From contig JAGTUW010000033.1 of NCBI GenBank assembly GCA_018224345.1, positions 1 to 36,752 of the forward strand: a DNA stretch of 36,752 nt. The letters run 5' to 3'. The translations under genes and the position numbers were made by a program. The stretch comes from Bacteroidota bacterium. GTDB taxonomy: Bacteria > Bacteroidota > Ignavibacteria > SZUA-365. The notes below the pieces were generated by a model, which did not search any database, had not been told where the DNA came from, and saw only the letters and a list, made by a program, of their open reading frames with translations. This document shows positions 8,322 to 16,277 of the stretch, piece by piece. Positions within the stretch are counted from its first letter, which is position 1; every line of letters starts with the position of its first letter.

Positions 8322-10001
8322 ATGGCGACCTCAGAAAACCGCTTTCGATATCTGCGCAACGCGCGAAGGGTTTCCCAGGGACTGTTCTTTCTCCTGTTCA
8401 TGGTGCTGTTACTGCAGACCAATATCGATGCGCTGGATTCGCCGGATGAATTGCCGCAGATATCCGCACCGGTGGATTTCTTTCTCGAAATCAATCCCCT
8501 CATTGCCGTGACGACTGTGTTGTCCACACACACACTGTATCGCAATCTGATACTGGCTGTCGTTCTTATTGTCGCCACATTGTTCCTCGGAAGGTTTTTC
8601 TGTGGGTGGGTGTGTCCGATGGGGAGTATCAATCACGCCCTCGCCGCGATCAAGTCGCGACGCATGAAGGGTCGTCATCGTATCGGGCAGAATGCATGGA
8701 AACCATATCAGCGATGGAAATACGGTATACTCGTTGTAATGCTGGGTGCCGCGCTGGCAGGTTCTGCACTGGCAGGACTGCTTGATCCTATCTCTCTGCT
8801 GACCCGTTCGATGGCGCTTCTCGTACTGCCCGCCTACAATGTGTTGACGCAGGATGTCTACAGCTGGAGTCTGCACGCACAGCTCGGCGCATTCGACTTT
8901 CTGCTGACACCTGTTTCCTGGGTGACCTATGCCACGTTGATACGGGCCGAGCAGGTCGTGTTTCATCACACATTTCTGATACTGTTGTTGTTCGTCGGTA
9001 TTCTTGTCGCCAATCGCTTCATCACGCGTTTCTGGTGTCGCGGACTTTGTCCCCTGGGCGCATTGCTCGGCGTGTTCTCCAAGGTATCCATCGTCAGCCT
9101 CGAAAAACGCACGGCGCTGTGTACGGACTGCAACCGTTGCGCATTGCATTGTCAGGGAGGAGACAATCCGAAGCCGGGTGATACCTGGCATAAAACCGAA
9201 TGTCATCTTTGCATGAATTGCGTGGCAAGCTGCCCCGAGGCGGGAATCGCCTTCCGCTTTTTCCCGCAACGCGAGCAGACCACAACAGCGGTCAACATTT
9301 CCCGTCGCGCCGTGCTCGCCTCGGCGGGGGCGGGGATGCTGGCGATTCCTGTTCTCCGCACCGCAACGCATCCTGATCGTCCTTCAGATCCGACACTCGT
9401 CAGACCACCGGGGTCCCTGCATGAACGGGAGTTCCTCACTCGCTGCATCCGATGTGGAGAATGCATGAATGTCTGCCCCAACAACGCCTTGCACCCGACG
9501 TTCATGCAGGCGGGCGCCGAGGGGATATGGTCGCCCATGCTGATTCCCCGTATCGGGTATTGTGAACCCACCTGTGTGCTGTGTTCGCAGGTCTGTCCTA
9601 CCGGGGCGATTGATGAAATTACTGAGGAAGAAAAGGCCTGGGTGCCGACTGCCGGCAAGCAGGAAACCGACGGACCGCCAATTCGCATCGGAATTGCGTT
9701 CTATGACACCGGGCGCTGCCTCCCGTACGCCATGGCAAGGGAGTGCATTGTCTGTGAAGAATGGTGTCCGACGACTCCCAAATCAATTTATTTCGAAGAA
9801 GTGGAGCAGCGTGATCGAGACGGAAACTACATGTATCTGAAGCTTCCGCGCGTGGATCCCGGGATTTGTGTGGGATGCGGTGCCTGCACCTTTGCCTGTC
9901 CGGTGAAAGGTGCGCCCGCAATTTATGTCACTCCTGTCGGCGAGACGCGCAATCCGCAGAATAGGATTCTTCTGGAAGATCAATCACCCGGGAGGCAATG
10001 A
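8322..10001 (+). CDS. Membrane polyferredoxin, NapH-NapG fusion
   Basis: 559 aa. Residues 1-315 are NapH/NosR-like: four or more membrane helices, two CxxxCP motifs at helix ends (Cys94/98 and Cys239/243), then two 4Fe-4S ferredoxin motifs (Cys267/270/273/277 and 294/297/300/304). Residues 325-345 (SRRAVLASAGAGML) look like a Tat signal now placed internally. The remainder is NapG-like, with four more cysteine quartets (375-385, 414-425, 466-482, 516-526). In most bacteria NapG and NapH are separate proteins that pass quinol electrons to periplasmic reductases. Here they are one chain. No napA, napB or nosZ lies in the window, so the final acceptor is unknown. The DUF362 protein just upstream is the best candidate partner. 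The stop overlaps the next start. Confidence 0.88.
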   Translation: MATSENRFRYLRNARRVSQGLFFLLFMVLLLQTNIDALDSPDELPQISAPVDFFLEINPLIAVTTVLSTHTLYRNLILAVVLIVATLFLGRFFCGWVCPMGSINHALAAIKSRRMKGRHRIGQNAWKPYQRWKYGILVVMLGAALAGSALAGLLDPISLLTRSMALLVLPAYNVLTQDVYSWSLHAQLGAFDFLLTPVSWVTYATLIRAEQVVFHHTFLILLLFVGILVANRFITRFWCRGLCPLGALLGVFSKVSIVSLEKRTALCTDCNRCALHCQGGDNPKPGDTWHKTECHLCMNCVASCPEAGIAFRFFPQREQTTTAVNISRRAVLASAGAGMLAIPVLRTATHPDRPSDPTLVRPPGSLHEREFLTRCIRCGECMNVCPNNALHPTFMQAGAEGIWSPMLIPRIGYCEPTCVLCSQVCPTGAIDEITEEEKAWVPTAGKQETDGPPIRIGIAFYDTGRCLPYAMARECIVCEEWCPTTPKSIYFEEVEQRDRDGNYMYLKLPRVDPGICVGCGACTFACPVKGAPAIYVTPVGETRNPQNRILLEDQSPGRQ

Positions 10002-12118
10002 TGAGACAGAAGGCAGGGCAGAAGAGGCTACGGAAGGAATTGCGATTGTTCGATGTGTTTGCCATCGCTACGGGTGCCACGTTGAGTGCGGGGTTTTTTA
10101 TTTTGCCGGGGATTGCGGCTGCACAGGCCGGACCAGCGATGATACTCAGCTACCTGATCGCGGCGATTCCGCTGATCCCCGCGATGTTCTGTACGGTAGA
10201 ACTTGCCACGGCAATGCCACGCGCAGGTGGCGCATACTACTTTCTGGACAGGACACTCGGTCCTGTCACGGGAGTCATCGGTGGGCTGGGATCCTGGTTG
10301 TCGATGATACTCAAAGTGGCATTCGCACTTGTCGGTATGGGCGCCTACATCGCGTTGTTCTTTCCACAGTTGCCGATTATTCCGGTTGGCGTTTCCTTCG
10401 CGATTGCCATTGCATTGCTCAACATGTTCGGTACGGGGAAGAGTGGACGTCTGCAGGTGCTGATGGTGCTCGGTCTGCTGCTGATACTGCTCCTGTTTAT
10501 CGGTGATGGCGTCATGCATGTTCAGGCGGATTACTTCGAAGGCTTTTTCGATGCAGGGACCGCGAACATTCTTTCCACTGCCGGTCTCGTGTACATCAGT
10601 TATGCCGGTGTCACGAAGGTGACCAGTCTCTCGGAGGAAATCGAGAATCCTGAACGCAACCTGCCGCGCGGGATTTTTCTCGCACTGGGTACCGCGCTGA
10701 TCATGTACGCACTCGGGACGTTGGTGATGGTCGGTGTCCTCCCCATGAAGGAACTTGCCGGGAGTCTGACACCGGCAGCAGCGGCGGCGGAACGCATATT
10801 CGGCCGTCCCGGAATCATCATTATTTCCATCGCTGCATTGGCGAGTTTTGTTTCCGTGGCCAATGCCGGGATGCTCAGCGCATCACGTTTTCCGTTGGCT
10901 ATGGCACGAGATCACCTGCTTCCACGTGTTTTCTATCGACTCGGAGCGCACGGCACTCCTGTTGTATCGATTCTGACAACACTGGGTATCACCGTGCTGA
11001 TCATTGTCTTTCTCAAACCCGTCGGTATAGCAAAGCTTGCGAGCTCGTTTCAACTTCTGATGTTCGCCCTGATATCACTTGCGGTCATTGTCATGCGTGA
11101 GAGTCATATCGCTTCCTATGACCCTGGCTACAAGACACCCTGGTATCCGTGGACCCCGTTGATCGGTATTTTTACACCCATCGTACTGGTTGTGAAAATG
11201 GGATTACCGGCGATTCTTTTCACCGTGGTACTCATCGCCAGTGGTATCGTCTGGTATGCCTTCTATGCCAGGGGCAAGACGGCGCGGACAGGAGCGATTT
11301 TTCATGTGTTCGAACGTCTCGGACGCCTCCGGTATCGTGGGCTTGACTCCGAATTGCGTGGCATACTCAAGGAAAAAGGACTGCGTGAAGACGATCCTTT
11401 CGATCAGATCGTCGCACGCAGTATGGTTATCGATATCAAGGAGTCGGTGGAATTCGAGGATGTCGTCGGTCGTGTCTCCCTCTGGCTCTCTCATGTGATC
11501 CCGCATACATCCCGCGAGATCGCACGGCAGTTTCTCGAAGGCACACGTATCGGAGCCACACCGGTCACACACGGGGTCGCCCTCCCGCATTTGCGTGTGG
11601 CCGGACTCACCGAAGCGGAGATGATACTGGTGCGCGCGCGCCAGGGGGTGCACATCGCGTTCAACAACCCGCTTACCGGACATGATGAGGAGGAGAACGT
11701 CAGCGCAACGTTTTTCCTTATAAGTCCGGAAAATGATCCCGGTCAGCATCTCCGGATTCTGGCGCAGATTGCCGGGAGGGTGGACGATGACAACTTCATC
11801 CGGATCTGGGAATCCGCCGAATCCGAACAGGAACTCAAGGAAGCGCTCCTGCACGATGAACGTTCGGTCGCACTCAGTGTCCGGCGGAACGATGCAACTG
11901 TGGTGTTGATGAATCACTCCCTTCGGGATATCGATCTGCCGGAAGGCTGTCTGGTTACATGGCTGCGCCGGGGTGAACAAGTGATCGTCCCCCGCGGCAG
12001 TACCGTCATCCATGAAGACGACCGCCTGACCATTATCGGTGACCCGCAGGCGATCCGCCATGTCCGTGAAACCTATCTGCAAGGAAAGAGAGGGAAACAC
12101 CGGCGTCCAAAACAATAA
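10001..12118 (+). CDS. APC-family permease fused to EIIA-like and RCK_C-like domains
   Basis: 705 aa. Residues 1-425 form an APC-superfamily amino-acid/polyamine/cation-type transporter with about 12 helices. The first helix carries the GATLSAGFFILPG segment typical of the family, and SYAGVTKVTSLSEEIENPERNLPRG (helix 6 and following loop, about 201-224) is also typical. Residues about 475-625 resemble a PTS EIIA type 2/Ntr domain, with the phospho-acceptor-like His in GVALPHLRV (His531 counting from the upstream ATG at 9998). Residues about 630-695 resemble a TrkA-C/RCK_C ligand-binding domain (VPRGSTVIHEDDRLTIIGD). Transport may therefore be gated by phosphorylation state and by a small ligand; this is inference. 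Two ATGs are possible. The second (10001) is better spaced from the strong GGGAGG at 9990-9995 and overlaps the preceding stop as TGATG. Confidence 0.85.
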   Translation: MRQKAGQKRLRKELRLFDVFAIATGATLSAGFFILPGIAAAQAGPAMILSYLIAAIPLIPAMFCTVELATAMPRAGGAYYFLDRTLGPVTGVIGGLGSWLSMILKVAFALVGMGAYIALFFPQLPIIPVGVSFAIAIALLNMFGTGKSGRLQVLMVLGLLLILLLFIGDGVMHVQADYFEGFFDAGTANILSTAGLVYISYAGVTKVTSLSEEIENPERNLPRGIFLALGTALIMYALGTLVMVGVLPMKELAGSLTPAAAAAERIFGRPGIIIISIAALASFVSVANAGMLSASRFPLAMARDHLLPRVFYRLGAHGTPVVSILTTLGITVLIIVFLKPVGIAKLASSFQLLMFALISLAVIVMRESHIASYDPGYKTPWYPWTPLIGIFTPIVLVVKMGLPAILFTVVLIASGIVWYAFYARGKTARTGAIFHVFERLGRLRYRGLDSELRGILKEKGLREDDPFDQIVARSMVIDIKESVEFEDVVGRVSLWLSHVIPHTSREIARQFLEGTRIGATPVTHGVALPHLRVAGLTEAEMILVRARQGVHIAFNNPLTGHDEEENVSATFFLISPENDPGQHLRILAQIAGRVDDDNFIRIWESAESEQELKEALLHDERSVALSVRRNDATVVLMNHSLRDIDLPEGCLVTWLRRGEQVIVPRGSTVIHEDDRLTIIGDPQAIRHVRETYLQGKRGKHRRPKQ

Positions 12119-12230
12119 CATCCTCTCCGTTTCAATATAAAAAACAGCCCGGTACTGCACGGCGTCTTGAGGCAGCTGTTCTTCCCGGTTTATCCCACAG
12201 TATTTGCCACAACAGACAGGAGCACAACTC

Positions 12231-13043
12231 ATGAACAACTTTCTGGCGTATCTCGAACAAACAGTGCGCCTCTACGCGATGGATATCGTCCTTGCCATCG
12301 TCATTGTCATTCTCGGACGCTGGGTGGCGAAGGCGGTGGTAAAGCTTGTTGAACGCATCATGACGAAGCGGGAGATTGACCCTATGCTGGGGCGTTTTGC
12401 CGGCAGTCTGGTGTTCGCTCTGCTCATGGCCGTGGTCATCATTGCTGCGCTCGGCCAGCTCGGGATTGAAACCACCTCCCTGGTCGCTATCGTCGGTGCG
12501 GCGGGACTGGCCATTGGCCTGGCGCTGCAGGGCTCACTCGCGAATCTTGCCGCGGGGGTGATGCTGATTGTGTTTCGTCCATTCAAGGCAGGAGAATACG
12601 TCGAAGCGGGCGGTGTCTCAGGTACCGTCAATACGATTTCCATTTTCCACACCACACTGATAACACCCGACAACAAACGTGTGATTCTGCCGAACGCCCA
12701 GATCACATCGGACAGCATCACCAACTACACGGCCGAGGACAGACGGCGCATCGACATGGTATTCGGTATCGGCTACGGTGACGATATCAAACGGGCCAAG
12801 GAAGTGATCGATGCAGTCCTGTCTGAAGATGAGCGCATTCTCAAGGACCCTGCTCCCACGGTTGGCATCATGGAGCTTGGATCCAGCAGTGTCGACTTTG
12901 TCGTCCGCCCCTGGGTACGCACTTCAGATTACTGGAGCGTATTTTTCAGTCTCAATGAACAGATGAAATTGCGTTTCGACGCTGAAGGCATCAGTATTCC
13001 CTTCCCGCAACGCGACGTACATCTCTATCAACATACAGGTTGA
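12231..13043 (+). CDS. mscS: Small-conductance mechanosensitive channel
   Basis: 270 aa, close to the usual length of MscS. Three membrane helices are visible. The pore-lining third helix is recognisable by its alternating Gly/Ala pattern (VGAAGLAIGLALQGSLANL) followed by AAGVMLIVFRPFKAGEYVEAGG. The beta domain (TLITPDNKRVILPNAQI) and alpha/beta C-terminal domain complete the fold. Such channels open under membrane tension to release solutes during osmotic downshock. The ATG at 12231 was chosen because CAGGAG lies eight bases upstream; a longer frame back to 12204 lacks such a site. The gene follows the APC permease after 112 bp and precedes sodB. Confidence 0.92.
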   Translation: MNNFLAYLEQTVRLYAMDIVLAIVIVILGRWVAKAVVKLVERIMTKREIDPMLGRFAGSLVFALLMAVVIIAALGQLGIETTSLVAIVGAAGLAIGLALQGSLANLAAGVMLIVFRPFKAGEYVEAGGVSGTVNTISIFHTTLITPDNKRVILPNAQITSDSITNYTAEDRRRIDMVFGIGYGDDIKRAKEVIDAVLSEDERILKDPAPTVGIMELGSSSVDFVVRPWVRTSDYWSVFFSLNEQMKLRFDAEGISIPFPQRDVHLYQHTG

Positions 13044-13049
13044 ATCCAC

Positions 13050-13072
13050 TACGCAATTTGCGTATGTTTTTT
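13050..13072 (+). terminator. Perfect 7-bp dyad followed by a T-run
   Basis: tacgcaa-t-ttgcgta (13050-13064) is a perfect dyad starting seven bases after the mscS stop, with six T residues at 13067-13072. A short intrinsic terminator for mscS fits, although opening one A-T pair is needed to give a three-base loop. It also lies about 45 bp upstream of the sodB start, so it could instead be an operator for sodB. Confidence 0.5.
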
Positions 13073-13116
13073 ATGAAGCCATCATTGTGCTCTTACCAAT
13101 ATCCACGGAGGATTCC

Positions 13117-13707
13117 ATGGCCTTTCAGCTCCCTGAATTGCCTTTTTCAAAGGACGCGCTCACACCGTTTCTCAGTCCGGAAACCTTTGATTATCATCAC
13201 GGCAAGCATCATGCCGCGTATGTAAACAATGCGAACGGCCTGGTTGCGGACACACCGTATGACAACATGACACTTGAAGCCGTCATTCGTACCGCCGCCG
13301 CAGAGAAGGCGACAGGATTGTTCAACAATGCCGCGCAGATCTGGAACCATACGTTTTTCTGGAATTGTATGTCGCCATCGGGTGGTGGCGCTCCCGGAGG
13401 ACGGATCGGTGAACTGATCACACGTGATTTCGGAACATTCGATGCATTCAAAAAACAATTCACAAAAGCTGCAGTCACGCTGTTCGGTTCCGGATGGGCC
13501 TGGTTGACTGTCGATGAGAGTGGCAGTCTCGAACTTCTGCAATTGTCGAATGCGGACACCCCGATTGTGCACAACAAGACCGCGTTGCTGACTATCGATG
13601 TCTGGGAACATGCCTATTACATTGACTATCGCAATGCACGTCCCAAATTTGTTGAAGGCTTCTGGGATGTCGTCAACTGGCAGCATGTCAATGACATTCT
13701 CGGCTGA
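13117..13707 (+). CDS. sodB: Iron superoxide dismutase
   Basis: 196 aa, converting superoxide to oxygen and hydrogen peroxide. The start at 13117 has GGAGG six bases upstream; a longer in-frame start at 13087 lacks one. Metal ligands by comparison with E. coli SodB are His27, His78, Asp161 and His165 (DVWEHAYYIDYRNARP). Gln74 in FNNAAQIWNHTFFW is the active-site Gln placed as in iron enzymes rather than manganese enzymes, and SNADTP near 144 also fits the iron type. There is no signal peptide, so it is cytoplasmic. A terminator-like hairpin follows directly. Confidence 0.95.
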   Translation: MAFQLPELPFSKDALTPFLSPETFDYHHGKHHAAYVNNANGLVADTPYDNMTLEAVIRTAAAEKATGLFNNAAQIWNHTFFWNCMSPSGGGAPGGRIGELITRDFGTFDAFKKQFTKAAVTLFGSGWAWLTVDESGSLELLQLSNADTPIVHNKTALLTIDVWEHAYYIDYRNARPKFVEGFWDVVNWQHVNDILG

Positions 13708-13711
13708 GCTG

Positions 13712-13736
13712 TTGTTGCGACAGTCCGCAACAATTT
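13712..13736 (+). terminator. Terminator-like hairpin after sodB
   Basis: ttgttgcg (13712-13719), a six-base loop, and cgcaacaa (13726-13733) form a perfect 8-bp stem followed by TTT. It begins five bases after the sodB stop. The T-tract is short, so termination efficiency is uncertain. The rest of the gap to 13943, between two convergent genes, holds nothing else I can support. Confidence 0.6.
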
Positions 13737-13943
13737 GTCTCTGACCCTTTGCCCAGGACCCTGGATGTGGGCGCTGTCACTCAGGAAAACCCCGCTACGC
13801 CCCTGTCTCCGGTCCCACCGGTCGGTTCAGGTGCCCAAGTATGTGGCAGAAAGGGCAGATCATCAGCACGCACGGAGTTCTGTACGCACAGGTGCGTATT
13901 GGCTGTGCGCGGTCATGCTGTCCAGTGATATACGCAGAGGTTG

Positions 13944-14873
13944 TTATTTCCTCAATTTCAGTCTGTAGGCGGCACCCAGGCCGATAAAGAAGTCGCTGTG
14001 GGCAATGGAGGAATAGGCGGGTTGTAATGAAGTCGCGCCGGGTTGTCCTATACCGAAGCCGAGCAGGGCATCGATGATCAGATCCTCGTCGAGGGCGAAG
14101 GCGAGGCCGGCATTGACAATGTGCAGCACCGGATCATGCGCATGGATGTGCATACCGTATTCGAAGAAGAGATTCATCCGTGTATCGAGATCGAGGGCGA
14201 GCATCGCGGAGGCATAACCCATGGGAGTGGGTGTGAAACCGTCCCATGAGAGTCCGCCGCAATAACCGAGAGACAGATCGGCAGCGGGAGTGTGGGAAAA
14301 GCTCATCGCGATATCCGGTGCAGGCTGGGCGATATCGAACCAGGATGAGGCCGATGAAGGCAGCGCCACTGAAACAAGGAAGGCCGATTCCGGAAACCAG
14401 CCGCGTTCAGACGAAAGTTTTGTCTTGATTCCGACTGAGAATACGTTCAGTCCGGAAGCTTCATCTTCCTCAACAGTCCCGGATCTTCGACCGCGCGCGA
14501 AATACTCTGGATCATAGCGCCAGGAATTTACCATATACATCCCTGCAAGGCGCAGTTCTACACCTTCCCGGATTCCAAGACGCAACATCATCGCAGGTAC
14601 CTGCCAGACCATATTATTGAACACCTCACCACCGTCGAACGTCCCTTCCACGCGCGCAGGCGTAAACGACGCGCGATCCATTGACAGACCTCCCTCGATA
14701 TGCAGATACCCTGCCCCGGCCACCCCGGTGCTCCAGGTCTGCCCGGGACGTTCCGGGACGAACATGCTCTGCTGTGCCGCAAGCGGAAATGTGAAGCTGT
14801 ACATGGAAAGGGCGAGCATGATACAAAAAACGCAGCGCTGGTGGATTCGGGTCATCGGAATGTAAGGTCGCAT
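13944..14873 (-). CDS. Outer-membrane beta-barrel-like protein
   Basis: 309 aa from the ATG chosen at 14873, with a signal peptide (hydrophobic FCIMLALSMYSFTF, likely cleavage after PLAAQ near residue 36). The mature protein is made of alternating beta strands with aromatic girdles. It ends in a strand LGAAYRLKLRK and contains SVGIKTKLSSERG, PSSASSWFD and LSLGYCGGLSWDGFTPTPMGY. This pattern resembles the Phenol_MetA_deg/transporter-type outer-membrane family (PF13557), but I am not certain of the family. It probably sits in the outer membrane as a small barrel with unknown cargo. ATG codons at 14948 and 14855 are also in frame. 14873 is preferred because a weak purine stretch (ctggaa) precedes it and the signal peptide remains intact. 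The gene converges with sodB and diverges from the PHP gene. Confidence 0.7.
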   Translation of the reverse strand: MRPYIPMTRIHQRCVFCIMLALSMYSFTFPLAAQQSMFVPERPGQTWSTGVAGAGYLHIEGGLSMDRASFTPARVEGTFDGGEVFNNMVWQVPAMMLRLGIREGVELRLAGMYMVNSWRYDPEYFARGRRSGTVEEDEASGLNVFSVGIKTKLSSERGWFPESAFLVSVALPSSASSWFDIAQPAPDIAMSFSHTPAADLSLGYCGGLSWDGFTPTPMGYASAMLALDLDTRMNLFFEYGMHIHAHDPVLHIVNAGLAFALDEDLIIDALLGFGIGQPGATSLQPAYSSIAHSDFFIGLGAAYRLKLRK

Positions 14874-14953
14874 ATCTGTTCCAGAAAAATGGAATTGAAC
14901 AATGTGCAAGAAATAATCAAAGGAAAAAACCATTGAAGAAAAAAACACTTAAG

Positions 14954-15081
14954 AAAAAACCACAAAATCACTAAATCACGAATAAAGAGCACGAAAAGGG
15001 TTGCAGAGCGCTCCTTATTCCATAATAAGCGCTCGAGAAACTTTTTGTGTCTTGCTGTCTTCGTGCCTTCGTGTCCAAAAA
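14954..15081. repeat. Symmetric octamer-built inverted-repeat element
   Basis: The left arm contains nnCACnAA octamers at 14959-14966, 14967-14974, 14975-14982 and 14988-14995. The right arm contains four contiguous octamers of the same consensus on the opposite strand (15044-15051, 15052-15059, 15060-15067, 15068-15075). Between them is a hairpin with perfect arms gagcgct (15006-15012) and agcgctc (15028-15034). The two arms are nearly centred on this hairpin, so the whole region is one imperfect palindrome of about 125 bp. It is much more AT-rich than its surroundings. It may be a dispersed intergenic repeat or a MITE-like element. Confidence 0.65.
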
Positions 15082-15101
15082 GCGGACAGCGCAGATTGTT
15101 C

Positions 15102-15131
15102 ACCCACACTGACCCACACTGGACCCACACT
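15102..15131 (+). promoter_or_regulatory. Three direct repeats phased about one helical turn
   Basis: acccacact occurs at 15102-15110, 15112-15120 and 15123-15131, with start-to-start distances of 10 and 11 bases. That spacing places all copies on one face of the helix, as for a regulator bound as an array. The block ends 67 bp before the PHP gene start. Confidence 0.4.
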
Positions 15132-15149
15132 TTCCACCTTGTATTTTCA

Positions 15150-15182
15150 CGTGTACAGTGCTACATTTTCTTTTTGTACACG
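15150..15182 (+). promoter_or_regulatory. Perfect 8-bp inverted repeat ahead of the PHP gene
   Basis: cgtgtaca (15150-15157) and tgtacacg (15175-15182) are exact inverted copies separated by 17 bases, ending 16 bases before the ATG at 15199. Each arm also holds the self-complementary core tgtaca. An operator pair or a leader hairpin masking the start region are both possible. No Shine-Dalgarno is visible for the gene. Confidence 0.4.
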
Positions 15183-15198
15183 ATGCGGCTTTTCGCAT

Positions 15199-16263
15199 AT
15201 GCACGAATATATCGGCGCGGTTCACATACATTCACGATACTCGGACGGGACGGGGGATATCCCCGATATCGTGCATGCCGCTGCGGAAGTGGGTTTGGAT
15301 TTCCTCATGCTCAGCGACCACAATACTCTGCGTCCGAAACAGGATGGCTGGGAGGGCTGGCGTGAGAATGTCATGCTTCTGATCGGCTACGAGATCAATG
15401 ACCGCGAAGACAAAAATCACTATCTCGCGTTCGGACTCGATAAATCAGTCGGTGTGCGAATCACCGCGCAGGAGTATGTGCGGCGGGTGCGTGAGCAGGG
15501 AGGCATCGGTTTCATCGCGCATCCGGACGAGCAGCGGAACAGCATGCCCGAACATCCGCCCTATCCCTGGCTCGCATGGGATGCGACAGAGTACGATGGT
15601 ATTGAAATCTGGAATCATATGAGTGAATGGATGGAGGGTCTCACCGATGAAAACAAATTCCAGCGTTTCATCCACCCGCTGAAATCCATTACCGCGCCAC
15701 CGGACATCACCTTACGTCGCTGGGACGAACTCGCGCGCTCGCGACGTGTCGTCGGTATCGGCGGCACCGACGCGCACGCGCACAAGGCTGACGTCATGGG
15801 TTTCTTCGATGTCGAAGTCTTTCCCTATAAAGTCATGTTCAAGTCCGTGCGTACACATGTCCTTCTCGACGAACCGCTTCGCACAGGCGATGATGCATTG
15901 TTCGAAACGGATAAATGGCGGTTCTATGACGCATTGCGCGCAGGCAGATGCTTTGTCGCCAATGCAAATCATGGCGAAGCACGCGGATTTTCCTTTTATG
16001 GCACTTCGGCAGAGGAGACGCTGTTGCCGGGAGACTTTGCAGTCTATCCGGGAGAAGGTCGTATCGCATTGCATGTGGAACTCCCGGTCAAAGCCCGTCT
16101 TCGGGTACTCTGCAATGGAAGCGTGGAAAAGGAACTCGTTACTGATGAATACTCTTTTGGTGCATCCGCCCCCGGCGCATGGCGCGTCGAAGCCTGGCTC
16201 AATGACAGGGGCTGGATTTTCTCCAACCATATACGACTCGGCTTCGCTGACGGTACCTGCTGA
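15199..16263 (+). CDS. PHP-domain metal-dependent phosphoesterase-like protein
   Basis: 354 aa. The N terminus begins directly with the PHP signature HIHSRYSDG (His9, His11, Asp16), then LSDHNT (39-44), a Glu-containing GYEIND near 65, IAHPDE near 111 and GGTDAHAH near 190. These are the metal-binding motifs of PHP phosphoesterases, closest in arrangement to CehA-type proteins that hydrolyse phospho- or carboxylic-ester bonds. The C-terminal 100 residues look like a beta-sandwich (RIALHVELPVKARLRVL). The ATG at 15199 was chosen because the PHP motif starts there; the frame is open further upstream but runs through repeat DNA. No signal peptide is present. It lies 14 bp before purF, possibly co-transcribed. 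Substrate unknown. Confidence 0.82.
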   Translation: MHEYIGAVHIHSRYSDGTGDIPDIVHAAAEVGLDFLMLSDHNTLRPKQDGWEGWRENVMLLIGYEINDREDKNHYLAFGLDKSVGVRITAQEYVRRVREQGGIGFIAHPDEQRNSMPEHPPYPWLAWDATEYDGIEIWNHMSEWMEGLTDENKFQRFIHPLKSITAPPDITLRRWDELARSRRVVGIGGTDAHAHKADVMGFFDVEVFPYKVMFKSVRTHVLLDEPLRTGDDALFETDKWRFYDALRAGRCFVANANHGEARGFSFYGTSAEETLLPGDFAVYPGEGRIALHVELPVKARLRVLCNGSVEKELVTDEYSFGASAPGAWRVEAWLNDRGWIFSNHIRLGFADGTC

Positions 16264-16277
16264 TCAGCACAACGGCT

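Noticed and set aside
11204..12238. 344-codon minus-strand frame opposite the permease C-terminal domains
   Set aside because: The plus strand encodes recognisable EIIA-like and RCK_C-like domains here; the antisense product shows no family features.
13735..13968. Possible small gene in the sodB to barrel-protein spacer, either strand
   Set aside because: The plus-strand 77-codon frame has no Shine-Dalgarno and runs into the convergent gene; a roughly 43-codon open stretch on the minus strand lacks a start codon. Neither resembles a protein I know.
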